From Bordetella parapertussis (GTDB lineage: Bacteria; Pseudomonadota; Gammaproteobacteria; Burkholderiales; Thiobacillaceae): 64,000 bases of DNA. A program made the translations under genes and the position numbers. The notes beneath the pieces were generated by a model. It was not told the origin of the DNA and did no database searches. It worked only from the letters and a program-made list of their open reading frames with translations. Positions 20,866 to 29,020 of this stretch are shown here, piece by piece (the stretch's first letter is position 1; each line of letters begins with the position of its first letter). The stretch is taken from positions 1 to 64,000 of the forward strand of contig CAMDCO010000003.1 in the NCBI GenBank assembly GCA_945890495.1, given 5' to 3'.

Positions 20866-21573
20866 GTGAATAGGCTCCTGAATCGCCTGGAAGAGGTCTT
20901 GGTCATCGCTTTTATGGCGCTGGCCACGCTGATCACCTTCGCCGCCGTCCTGCACCGTTACCTGTCCGGCATGGCCATCCCGGTCGTGCAGGACTGGTTG
21001 CTGGGGCTGCGTTTCTCCTGGTCACAGGAGTTGACCATTATCCTGTTCGTCTGGATGGCTAAGTTTGGGGCGGCCTATGGGGTGCGCACCGGCATCCATG
21101 TGGGTGTGGATGTCTTGATCAACCAGCTAGGCGATAACCATCGGCGTATCTTCATCCTGTTCGGGCTGCTTTCGGGTGCCCTGTTTACCGGCATTATCGG
21201 CACGCTTGGGGTGATCTTCGTCTGGGAGAATGGCGCGCACTATGCATCCTTTCATGCCCTGGGGATGGATGTCTCGGCCCTGACTGAGGGGCCGGTTACG
21301 CCGGATCTGGAATGGCCGACCTGGATGGTCTATTTGGCCATTCCGCTGGGTTCTTCTCTGATGTGTTTCCGTTTCCTGCAAGTGGCCTGGAACTTTGTTC
21401 GTAGCGGCGAATTGCCGCACCATGACCACGGTCATGTCGATGGCCTGGATGAAGAGGGGGCACCCGCCGCCGGCGAGGATGACCGCATTTATCGTATGGA
21501 TGACAACTTGCATCCGCACGAGATCGAGTCGGGCCAGGGATCCAAGCTTCATGACAAGGGAGACCGCCCATGA
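20866..21573 (+). CDS. dctQ: TRAP transporter small membrane subunit
   Basis: The 235-residue four-helix subunit (helices near 12-32, 55-72, 93-115 and 152-172) pairs with DctM. The GTG start at 20866 has GGGAGG upstream. The cytoplasmic C-terminal tail is unusually long (about 50 residues), with a His/Asp-rich motif (HHDHGHVDG) that could bind metal; typical DctQ proteins end soon after helix four. It overlaps dctM by four bases. Confidence 0.9.
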   Translation: MNRLLNRLEEVLVIAFMALATLITFAAVLHRYLSGMAIPVVQDWLLGLRFSWSQELTIILFVWMAKFGAAYGVRTGIHVGVDVLINQLGDNHRRIFILFGLLSGALFTGIIGTLGVIFVWENGAHYASFHALGMDVSALTEGPVTPDLEWPTWMVYLAIPLGSSLMCFRFLQVAWNFVRSGELPHHDHGHVDGLDEEGAPAAGEDDRIYRMDDNLHPHEIESGQGSKLHDKGDRP

Positions 21574-22856
21574 CGGCGCTCATTATTTTTGGTCTGCTGC
21601 TGGTCTTGATGCTGACCGGCATGCCGATCTCGATCTCGCTCGGCCTGACGGTCCTGACCTTTCTGTTTGCCTTCACCGATGTGCCGATCGAGGCGGTGGC
21701 GATGAAGTTGTTCACCGGGATCGAAAAGTTCGAGATTATGGCCATCCCGTTCTTTATCTTGGCCGGTAATTTCCTGACCCACGGTGGGGTAGCCCGGCGC
21801 ATGATCCGCTTCGCTTCGGCCATGGTGGGCCACCTGCATGGCGGTCTGGGTCTGGGCGGGGTCTTGGCCTGCGCCCTGTTTGCGGCGGTGTCGGGATCCA
21901 GCCCGGCGACCGTGGTGGCGATCGGCTCGATCTTGCTACCAGCGATGGTCAAGGCTGGTTTTCCTAATCGTTTTGGTGCCGGCATCATCACCACCTCGGG
22001 GGCCTTGGGGATCCTGATCCCGCCCTCCATTGTGATGGTGATGTTCTCGGTGTCGACCAATACCTCGGTCGGTGCCCTGTTCATGGCCGGCGTGATCCCC
22101 GGCCTGGTCTTGGCCATCCTGCTGGGCCTGACGACCTGGTACCGGGCCCGCAAGTTCAATTACCCGCGCCTGCCGAAGGCCTCCTGGGGCGAGCGTCTGG
22201 CCGCCTTCCGCGACAGCATGTGGGGGCTGTTGCTGATCGTCGTGGTGATGGGCGGCATTTATACCGGGCTCTTTACCCCGACCGAGGCGGCCGCGATGAG
22301 CGCGGTCTATTCCTTCGTGATTGCGGTGTTTGTGTACAAGGACCTGTCCCTGTCCGATCTGCCCAAGGTCCTGCTCAATTCCGCCAACATGAGCGCGATG
22401 TTGCTTTACATCATTACCAACGCGGTGCTGTTCTCCTTCCTGATGACCAGTGAGCATATCCCGCAAAACATGGCCGACTGGATGCTCGGGCAGGGACTTG
22501 GCGTCATTACCTTCCTCCTGGTCTCGAATGTCCTGTTGTTGCTGGCGGGCAACTTCATGGAGCCGTCTTCCATCATCCTGATCCTGGCGCCGATCCTGTT
22601 CCCGATCGCCATGCAATTGGGGATCGATCCGGTCCACTTTGGTATCATCATGGTCGTCAACATGGAGGTGGGTATGTGTCACCCGCCGGTGGGGCTCAAC
22701 CTCTATGTGGCCAGCGGCATTGCCAAGATGGGGATTACTGAATTGACCATCGCCGTCTGGCCCTGGCTCCTGACCATGCTGGCCTTCTTGGGCTTGGTGA
22801 CCTACTGGCCGAACCTCTCCCTCTGGCTGCCGCGCACGCTGGGGATGCTCTCCTGA
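21570..22856 (+). CDS. dctM: TRAP transporter large membrane subunit
   Basis: The 428-residue ion-coupled permease has about 12 helices. DctM hallmarks include GMPISISLGLT, AIPFFILAGNFLTHGG, ALFAAVSGSSPATVVAIGS and GILIPPSIVMV. It imports succinate, fumarate or malate with sodium or protons. ATGA overlap with dctQ. The malic enzyme gene starts 19 bases downstream, likely in the same operon. Confidence 0.95.
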   Translation: MTALIIFGLLLVLMLTGMPISISLGLTVLTFLFAFTDVPIEAVAMKLFTGIEKFEIMAIPFFILAGNFLTHGGVARRMIRFASAMVGHLHGGLGLGGVLACALFAAVSGSSPATVVAIGSILLPAMVKAGFPNRFGAGIITTSGALGILIPPSIVMVMFSVSTNTSVGALFMAGVIPGLVLAILLGLTTWYRARKFNYPRLPKASWGERLAAFRDSMWGLLLIVVVMGGIYTGLFTPTEAAAMSAVYSFVIAVFVYKDLSLSDLPKVLLNSANMSAMLLYIITNAVLFSFLMTSEHIPQNMADWMLGQGLGVITFLLVSNVLLLLAGNFMEPSSIILILAPILFPIAMQLGIDPVHFGIIMVVNMEVGMCHPPVGLNLYVASGIAKMGITELTIAVWPWLLTMLAFLGLVTYWPNLSLWLPRTLGMLS

Positions 22857-22874
22857 TCTTGCTGAAGTTGATTT

Positions 22875-24080
22875 ATGACTGACCTGAAATCCCGCGCCTT
22901 GGCGTATCACGAGTTTCCTACCCCCGGGAAGATCTCGGTTGAGTCCTCCAAACCCTGTGCCACGCAGGCGGACCTTTCCCTGGCCTATACGCCGGGCGTG
23001 GCCGAGCCGGTGCGCGCGATCGCTGAGGACCCCGCCAACGCCTACCGTTACACCAACAAGGGCAATCTGGTCGCGGTGATTACCGACGGAACTGCCATCC
23101 TTGGCTTGGGCAATCTGGGGCCGCTGGCCTCCAAGCCGGTGATGGAGGGCAAGGGCATCCTGTTCAAGCGCTTTGCCGGCATCGATGTGTTTGACATCGA
23201 GGTGGCCGCGCCGTCGGTAGCATCCTTCATCGAGACCGTGGTGAACATCGCGCCGACCTTTGGCGGCATCAACTTAGAGGACATTGCCGCACCGCATTGT
23301 TTCGAGATTGAAGAAGCACTGAAAGCACGCCTCGATATCCCGGTGTTTCATGACGACCAGCACGGCACGGCGGTGGTGATGTGTGCGGGCCTGCTCAATG
23401 CACTGGAGGTGCAGGACAAGCGGCTCGATGAGATTCGTCTGGTCTGCCTGGGCGCGGGCGCGGCGGGGTTGGCGTGTATGCGCCTGTTGATTGCGATGGG
23501 CGGCAACAAGGCGAACATGACCCTGGTCGATTCCAAGGGCGTCATCCACAGCGGTCGCACCGATCTCAACGCCCACAAGCAGGAATTCGCCCGGACGACC
23601 GAGCAACGCACGCTGGCCGAGGCCATGACGGGTGCGGATGTGTTCATCGGTGTGTCCGGTCCTAATCTGGTGAGCGGCGATATGGTGAAAAGCATGGCGG
23701 CGCGGCCGATCCTGTTCGCCATGGCCAACCCCGACCCCGAAATCACCCCGGCGGAGGTCCATGCGGCACGCGAGGATGCGTTGATGGCGACGGGACGGTC
23801 GGATTATCCCAATCAGGTCAACAATGTGCTGGGCTTCCCCTACATCTTCCGGGGCACCTTCGACGCCCGTGCCAAGGCGATTACCCAACCGATGATGATT
23901 GCGGCAGCCCGGGCGTTGGCCGCTCTGGCGCGCGAACCGGTTCCGGCCGAGGTGCTGGCGGCGTACAACCTGGAGCAACTAGCCTTCGGTCGCGACTACA
24001 TCATTCCCAAGCCGTTTGATCCGCGTCTCATCGAACGCATCCCGCAGGCGGTGGCGGCGGCGGCGCGGGCCTCGGCTTGA
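22875..24080 (+). CDS. NAD(P)-dependent malic enzyme (short form)
   Basis: Oxidative decarboxylation of malate to pyruvate. The 401-residue protein includes LAYTPGVAEPVRAI, the catalytic Lys region LASKPVMEGKGILFK, metal ligands in ENVV-like IVTVVNIAPTFGGINLEDI, and the Rossmann motif CLGAGAAGLACM. It lacks the phosphotransacetylase domain found in MaeB proteins of about 760 residues. Its position directly after dctPQM suggests it consumes imported C4-dicarboxylate and supplies pyruvate to PPDK. Cofactor choice cannot be read from the sequence. Confidence 0.93.
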   Translation: MTDLKSRALAYHEFPTPGKISVESSKPCATQADLSLAYTPGVAEPVRAIAEDPANAYRYTNKGNLVAVITDGTAILGLGNLGPLASKPVMEGKGILFKRFAGIDVFDIEVAAPSVASFIETVVNIAPTFGGINLEDIAAPHCFEIEEALKARLDIPVFHDDQHGTAVVMCAGLLNALEVQDKRLDEIRLVCLGAGAAGLACMRLLIAMGGNKANMTLVDSKGVIHSGRTDLNAHKQEFARTTEQRTLAEAMTGADVFIGVSGPNLVSGDMVKSMAARPILFAMANPDPEITPAEVHAAREDALMATGRSDYPNQVNNVLGFPYIFRGTFDARAKAITQPMMIAAARALAALAREPVPAEVLAAYNLEQLAFGRDYIIPKPFDPRLIERIPQAVAAAARASA

Positions 24081-24104
24081 GTTAAATGAGAGATCGATTC
24101 TTCC

Positions 24105-24473
24105 ATGTCCCGTAAGCGCCCCTTTTATCTCAATCTGATGCAGATCTGGCTGCCGGTCGGCGGCTATGTCTCCATCTTGCATCGGGTCAGCGGTGTGTTG
24201 TTGAGCCTGGCCATCCCCGGTCTGCTCTGGGCCTGGTCGGTCTCCTTGAGCTCGGCCGAGGGCTTCGCCCTCGTACAGGGGGCGTTGCACGGTGGGCTGG
24301 GCCTGTTGATCGGCTGTGTGTTGTTGTGGGCCTTCCTGCATCACCTGTTGGCCGGGTTGCGCCACCTTGGGTTTGATCTCGGCTGGGGCGAATCCCGTTT
24401 GGCCGCGCGCCGTTCGGCTTGGTTGACCTTGCTCCTTACCTTTCTGATCTTGTTGGGATTGACCCTGTCATGA
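24105..24473 (+). CDS. sdhC: Succinate dehydrogenase cytochrome b556 subunit
   Basis: The 122-residue three-helix membrane anchor has the quinone-site motif SILHRVSGVLLS and a haem-ligand His in AFLHHLLAGLRHLGFD. It is the first gene of sdhCDAB. The usual close spacing to sdhD is broken by 133 bases of repeats. Confidence 0.93.
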   Translation: MSRKRPFYLNLMQIWLPVGGYVSILHRVSGVLLSLAIPGLLWAWSVSLSSAEGFALVQGALHGGLGLLIGCVLLWAFLHHLLAGLRHLGFDLGWGESRLAARRSAWLTLLLTFLILLGLTLS

Positions 24474-24488
24474 GCGCACCTCAACGGC

Positions 24489-24540
24489 GTAGGGGTAACC
24501 CTTGTGGATGCTGCGTAGGGGCAACCCCCTGTGGTTGCCC
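24489..24540 (+). repeat. Dispersed hairpin repeat between sdhC and sdhD (one degenerate, one intact copy)
   Basis: GTAGGGGTAACCCTTGTGG (degenerate) is followed by an intact GTAGGGGCAACCCCCTGTGG-TTGCCC hairpin at 24515-24540. It is the same family as at 5910, 9871, 42073, 54583 and 62721. A stable hairpin inside an operon could alter relative expression of sdhC and sdhD. Confidence 0.85.
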
Positions 24541-24550
24541 TGCAACCCCA

Positions 24551-24609
24551 ATGAGAGAACCCCAATGAGAGAACCCCAATGAGAGGTATCCAATGAGAGG
24601 TATCCAATG
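24551..24609 (+). repeat. Tandem 14-nt start modules: four mini-ORFs overlapping up to the sdhD ATG
   Basis: ATG codons lie at 24551, 24565, 24579, 24593 and 24607, exactly 14 bases apart. The first two open ATG AGA GAA CCC CAA TGA, the next two ATG AGA GGT ATC CAA TGA; each TGA overlaps the following ATG. The last ATG is sdhD. Each unit also holds a purine stretch (GAGAGA or GAGAGG) that can act as a ribosome site for the next. It is a tandem duplication of the initiation region. Confidence 0.9.
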
Positions 24610-24948
24610 AGGCATGCCGGCGGTGCGCGCAGTGGCTTGACGATCTGGTTGTTGCAGCGCGTCAGCGCCGTGTGGATGGCGTTGGTGGCGCCTTTTGTCG
24701 TTTGGGTGTTTCTGGCCGGCCCGTCGGAATACGGGGCTTGGGTGGCCCTGTTTCAGCCCCTCTATGCCAAGCTCATTGCTCTCCTGACGGTGGCCGCCTT
24801 ACTGGTCCATGCCTGGATCGGTCTGCGTGAGGTGATGATGGATTATGTCCAGATCATGGCCTTGCGCTTGCCCTTGCTTTTTGTCTTTCTGATGGGTGCC
24901 TTGCTGTGTTTTGGCTGGGCGGCACACATCCTCTGGAGTCTTGTATGA
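24607..24948 (+). CDS. sdhD: Succinate dehydrogenase membrane anchor subunit
   Basis: The 113-residue three-helix anchor has the haem/quinone helix [20 protein letters not shown] 24607 follows a GAGAGG ribosome site and is the last of five equally spaced ATGs. It overlaps sdhA by four bases (ATGA). Confidence 0.92.
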   Translation: MRHAGGARSGLTIWLLQRVSAVWMALVAPFVVWVFLAGPSEYGAWVALFQPLYAKLIALLTVAALLVHAWIGLREVMMDYVQIMALRLPLLFVFLMGALLCFGWAAHILWSLV

Positions 24949-26726
24949 GCCGTGCCTACGCCAAGCGGTCCTTTGATGCGGTGATCGTCGGCGGTGGCGG
25001 GGCGGGTCTTCGCGCGGCGCTGACCTTGGCCGAGGCGAACCTTAAGGTGGCGCTGATCTCTAAAGTGTTTCCGACCCGTTCGCATACGGTCTCGGCCCAG
25101 GGCGGGATTACCGCAGCGTTGGGCAATGTCGATGATGACAACTGGCACTGGCACATGTACGACACGGTCAAAGGCTCGGACTATCTGGGCGACCAAGATG
25201 CCATTGAGTTCATGTGCCGCAATGCGCCTTCGGCGGTGTATGAGTTGGAGCACATGGGCCTGCCGTTTTCGCGGCTGGAGACGGGCAAGAACGCCGGCAA
25301 GATCTATCAGCGTCCTTTTGGCGGTCAATCCAAGAATTTCGGTGGCGAGCAGGCGATTCGCACCTGTGCGGCGGCCGATCGTACCGGCCACGCCCTGCTG
25401 CACACCCTGTATCAGCGCAACATCGCGGCGCGTACGCAATTTTTTGATGAGTTTTTCGCCCTTGATCTGATCCGCAACGACGAAGGTACGGTGACCGGCG
25501 TGATGGCGCTGGAGATCGAGACCGGCGAGCCGTGGTTGTTCGAGGCGCGTACCACGCTCTTGGCGACCGGCGGGGCCTGTCGCATCTTCCGCCATTCGAC
25601 CAATGCCCACATCAACACGGGCGATGGTCTCGGCATGGTGTTGCGCGCGGGCCTGCCCCTTGAAGATATGGAGTTCTGGCAGTTCCATCCGACCGGCATC
25701 CCTGAGGTCGGTAGCCTGATTACCGAGGGGGTGCGCGGCGAAGGGGGCTACCTGATCAACAAGGACGGTGAGCGCTTCATGCTGCGCTACGCCCCGAACG
25801 CCCAGGATCTGGCCTCGCGCGATGTCGTTTCGCGAGCGATCGCCCAGGAGATCCTGGCGGGGCGCGGCTGCGGCGAGCACGGCGATTATGTGTTGCTGAA
25901 GATTGACCATATTGGTGCCGACACGATCAAGGAACGGTTGCCGGGGATCCGCGAGTTATCGATGCAGTTTGCGGGGGTGGATCCCTGCGTGGCCCCCATG
26001 CCGGTGACGCCCACCGCGCATTACATGATGGGTGGCATCCCCACGAATCTGCACGGCCAGGTGGTGGTGCCGGTGCGGCATGGCCCTGAGGAACCGGTGC
26101 CGGGCCTCTATGCGGTGGGTGAGTGCGCGTGTGTCTCCGTGCATGGGGCCAATCGGCTGGGTGGAAATTCCTTGCTTGATCTGGTGGTGTTCGGCCGTGC
26201 CGCCGGGCAACACATGCTCGAATACCTGCGCGAGAACCCGATCCCGCAGGCGACGCCACAGGCACAGGTCGATGCGGCCCTGGCCCGTCTTGCGCGCTGG
26301 GACGCCCCGCACGGCAGCGAGCGGGTCGCCACCCTGCGTGCGGACATGCAGCGCATCTTGCAGGCGCACTGTGGCGTATATCGGCGCGATGACCTGATCC
26401 GCGCCGGGATCGAAAAATTGACCGAGGTAGAGGTGCGCTTGGAAGGTGCCTATATCGAGGATCGGAGCCGCTATTTCAATACGGCACGCCTGGAGGCGCT
26501 GGAGCTGGAAAACTTGCTGCCTATTGCCCGCGCCACGCTGGTTGCGGCCCTGGCCCGTACCGAGAGTCGCGGCGCCCATGCCCGCGAGGATTTCCCGGAA
26601 CGCGACGATGATCACTGGTTGCGCCACTCGCTCTACACCCGGGAGGGCGACACGCTGGACTACAAGCCGGTGCGCCTGAAACCGCTGACTGTAGCGACCT
26701 TCCAACCCAAGGCGAGGACTTATTGA
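24945..26726 (+). CDS. sdhA: Succinate dehydrogenase flavoprotein subunit
   Basis: The 593-residue catalytic subunit oxidises succinate to fumarate. FAD-binding [11 protein letters not shown], the covalent-FAD histidine in [10 protein letters not shown], the substrate-site HPTG and the C-terminal RS(R)[13 protein letters not shown] are all seen. ATG 24945 overlaps the sdhD stop, and its own stop overlaps the sdhB ATG (TGATG). Confidence 0.97.
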   Translation: MSRAYAKRSFDAVIVGGGGAGLRAALTLAEANLKVALISKVFPTRSHTVSAQGGITAALGNVDDDNWHWHMYDTVKGSDYLGDQDAIEFMCRNAPSAVYELEHMGLPFSRLETGKNAGKIYQRPFGGQSKNFGGEQAIRTCAAADRTGHALLHTLYQRNIAARTQFFDEFFALDLIRNDEGTVTGVMALEIETGEPWLFEARTTLLATGGACRIFRHSTNAHINTGDGLGMVLRAGLPLEDMEFWQFHPTGIPEVGSLITEGVRGEGGYLINKDGERFMLRYAPNAQDLASRDVVSRAIAQEILAGRGCGEHGDYVLLKIDHIGADTIKERLPGIRELSMQFAGVDPCVAPMPVTPTAHYMMGGIPTNLHGQVVVPVRHGPEEPVPGLYAVGECACVSVHGANRLGGNSLLDLVVFGRAAGQHMLEYLRENPIPQATPQAQVDAALARLARWDAPHGSERVATLRADMQRILQAHCGVYRRDDLIRAGIEKLTEVEVRLEGAYIEDRSRYFNTARLEALELENLLPIARATLVAALARTESRGAHAREDFPERDDDHWLRHSLYTREGDTLDYKPVRLKPLTVATFQPKARTY

Positions 26727-27421
26727 TGCGTTTCTCGATCTATCGTTACAACCCGGAATCGGGCGAGAAACCGTTCATGCAGGCGTACGAGATCGCCTTC
26801 GATCCGCGCGGAAAGAAGGTGCTTGATGCCTTGCTTGCGCTTAAAGAAGTGGATGAAAGCTTGTCCTTCCGCCGGTCTTGCCGTGAAGGGGTGTGTGGTT
26901 CCGATGGTGTCAATATCAACGGCCGCAATGTGCTGGCCTGCATCACCGACCTGGAAGGGCTGAAAGAGCCGGTCACGATTCGTCCCTTGCCCCGTCTGGC
27001 CGTGATTCGTGACCTGATCGTGGACATGGAGCAGTTCTATCAGCACTACCGCGCGGTCAAGCCCTACCTCATCAATCTGGACCCCGAACCGGAAAACGAA
27101 CGCCTGCAAACGGCGACCGAGCGCGCCATGCTCGATGGCCTGTGGGAGTGCATTCTGTGTGGTTGTTGCACGACCTCATGCCCGTCCTTCTGGTGGAATC
27201 CGGATCGATTCCTCGGGCCCTCGGCCTTGCTGCAGTCGGCCCGTTTCCTGCTGGATAGCCGCGATCAGGCCACCGATACCCGGCTCGATTTCCTCGAAGA
27301 TCCGTATCGGCTGTTCCGCTGTCACGGCATCATGAGTTGCGTCGAGTCCTGTCCCAAGGGTCTCAACCCGACGGCCGCCATCGGCCGGATCAAGCAGCTT
27401 TTGGTAGATCGCAATCTCTGA
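26726..27421 (+). CDS. sdhB: Succinate dehydrogenase iron-sulfur subunit
   Basis: The 231-residue electron-transfer subunit carries the [2Fe-2S] ligands in SCREGVCGSDG and NGRNVLAC. The [4Fe-4S] and [3Fe-4S] ligands are in CILCGCCTTSCPS and CHGIMSCVESCPKGLNP. ATG 26726 shares a base with the sdhA stop. It is followed after eight bases by sdhE. Confidence 0.97.
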   Translation: MRFSIYRYNPESGEKPFMQAYEIAFDPRGKKVLDALLALKEVDESLSFRRSCREGVCGSDGVNINGRNVLACITDLEGLKEPVTIRPLPRLAVIRDLIVDMEQFYQHYRAVKPYLINLDPEPENERLQTATERAMLDGLWECILCGCCTTSCPSFWWNPDRFLGPSALLQSARFLLDSRDQATDTRLDFLEDPYRLFRCHGIMSCVESCPKGLNPTAAIGRIKQLLVDRNL

Positions 27422-27429
27422 AGCAGGCG

Positions 27430-27669
27430 ATGTCTGAGCCCTGTGACCGTGCCCGATTACGCTGGCGTTGTCGGCGTGGCATGTTGGAGTTGGACGCCTG
27501 GTTGACGGGGTTTCTCGATCGCAATGCGTCACTGAATGAGCTAGACTGCGCACGCCTGTTGCGTTTGCTGGACGCTGAGGATGATCAGATCTATGACTGG
27601 CTACTGGGTCGAACTGCCGCACCCGCAGAGTGGGCCGATTTAGTAGCACGGATACGAAAGACTTCATGA
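27430..27669 (+). CDS. sdhE: FAD assembly factor SdhE
   Basis: The 79-residue chaperone promotes covalent attachment of FAD to SdhA. The family signature RGxxE appears as RRGMLELD near residue 16, followed by [10 protein letters not shown] and the C-terminal [11 protein letters not shown]. Length and position after sdhB match the family. ATG 27430 was chosen from the conserved N-terminus; the stop overlaps the gltA start. Confidence 0.93.
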   Translation: MSEPCDRARLRWRCRRGMLELDAWLTGFLDRNASLNELDCARLLRLLDAEDDQIYDWLLGRTAAPAEWADLVARIRKTS

Positions 27670-28982
27670 TGAGTGACACCAAGCCGACCGCCTTTATTAC
27701 CTTTAGCGATAGTGAGCAGCGCATTGAACTGCCCATCCTGGAGGGTAGTCTGGGGCCGCGCTGCATCGATATTCGCCAGTTGGGCAGCCAGGGCTATTTC
27801 AGTTTTGACCCCGGTTTTCTGTCAACGGCGAGTTGCAGTTCGGACATCACCTATATCGATGGTGACCTGGGGTTGCTCTATTACCGCGGCTATCCGATCG
27901 AGCAACTGGCGGAGTCCGCCGATTTTCTGGAGGTGGCCTATCTGCTGCGCCATGGCGAGTTGCCTACGGAGACGCAACGGACAGGGTTCGACTCGGTGAT
28001 TCGTCACCACACCATGATTCATGACCAGATGAATTATTTCTTCCGCGCCTTCCGTCGCGATGCCCATCCGATGGCGGTGATGGTGTCGGCGGTGGGCGCC
28101 TTGTCGGCGTTTTATCAGGACTCGGCCGAGGTGACGGATATGGGCCAGCGCGAGATCTCGATGGATCGCCTGTTGGCCAAGATCCCCACCATCGCAGCCT
28201 GGAGCTACAAGTACAACCGGGGCGAGCCGTTCGTGTACCCGCAGAACCGGTTAAGTTATGCGGCCAATTTCCTGTACATGCTACACACGACCCCGTGTGA
28301 GCCGTATGAGCCCAATCCGGTGGCCGTGCGCGCCTTGGATCGGATCTTCATTCTCCATGCGGACCATGAGCAGAATGCCTCGACCTCGACGGTGCGCACG
28401 GCGGGTTCTAGCTATGCCAATCCGTTTGCCTGCGTTGCGGCCGGTATCGCCAGCTTGTGGGGGCCGCTGCATGGCGGGGCTAACGAGGCGGTATTGCGGA
28501 TGCTGGAGGAGATCGGCGATGTCTCCCGCATCGGTGAGTTCATCGCGCGGGCCAAGGATAAGTCGAGCGGCTTCCGCTTGATGGGCTTTGGCCACCGCAT
28601 CTACAAGAACATGGATCCGCGTGCGGCCATCATGCGTCGTACCTGTCATGAGGTCCTCGATGAACTGGGTCTGCACGACGACCCCCTGTTCAAGATCGCC
28701 CTCAAATTGGAGGAGATCGCCTTAGAGGACGAGTATTTCATCAAGAAGAAGCTCTATCCCAATGTCGATTTCTACTCCGGCATCGTTTTACGCGCTTTGG
28801 GAATTCCGACCTCGATGTTCACCGCGATCTTCGCGCTGGCCCGTACCGCCGGCTGGACCGCGCAGTGGAACGAGATGGTGTCGGCCAAGGATCACAAGAT
28901 CGCCCGTCCGCGCCAGATCTACACCGGCGCGCCGCGCCGCGACTTTGTGGCCGTTGAGCAGCGGCGTTCGCGGCGCAAATAG
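27666..28982 (+). CDS. gltA: Citrate synthase
   Basis: Condenses oxaloacetate and acetyl-CoA. The 438-residue type II-like enzyme has catalytic residues in [30 protein letters not shown] and [14 protein letters not shown], with the Asp in [12 protein letters not shown] 27666 (or 27669) overlaps the sdhE stop, so it is coupled to the sdh operon. The C-terminus has a basic tail (QRRSRRK). Confidence 0.96.
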   Translation: MMSDTKPTAFITFSDSEQRIELPILEGSLGPRCIDIRQLGSQGYFSFDPGFLSTASCSSDITYIDGDLGLLYYRGYPIEQLAESADFLEVAYLLRHGELPTETQRTGFDSVIRHHTMIHDQMNYFFRAFRRDAHPMAVMVSAVGALSAFYQDSAEVTDMGQREISMDRLLAKIPTIAAWSYKYNRGEPFVYPQNRLSYAANFLYMLHTTPCEPYEPNPVAVRALDRIFILHADHEQNASTSTVRTAGSSYANPFACVAAGIASLWGPLHGGANEAVLRMLEEIGDVSRIGEFIARAKDKSSGFRLMGFGHRIYKNMDPRAAIMRRTCHEVLDELGLHDDPLFKIALKLEEIALEDEYFIKKKLYPNVDFYSGIVLRALGIPTSMFTAIFALARTAGWTAQWNEMVSAKDHKIARPRQIYTGAPRRDFVAVEQRRSRRK

Positions 28983-29020
28983 ACGATTCAGAGGAAGGTT
29001 TTTTCGAGGCCCCCTTGCAG

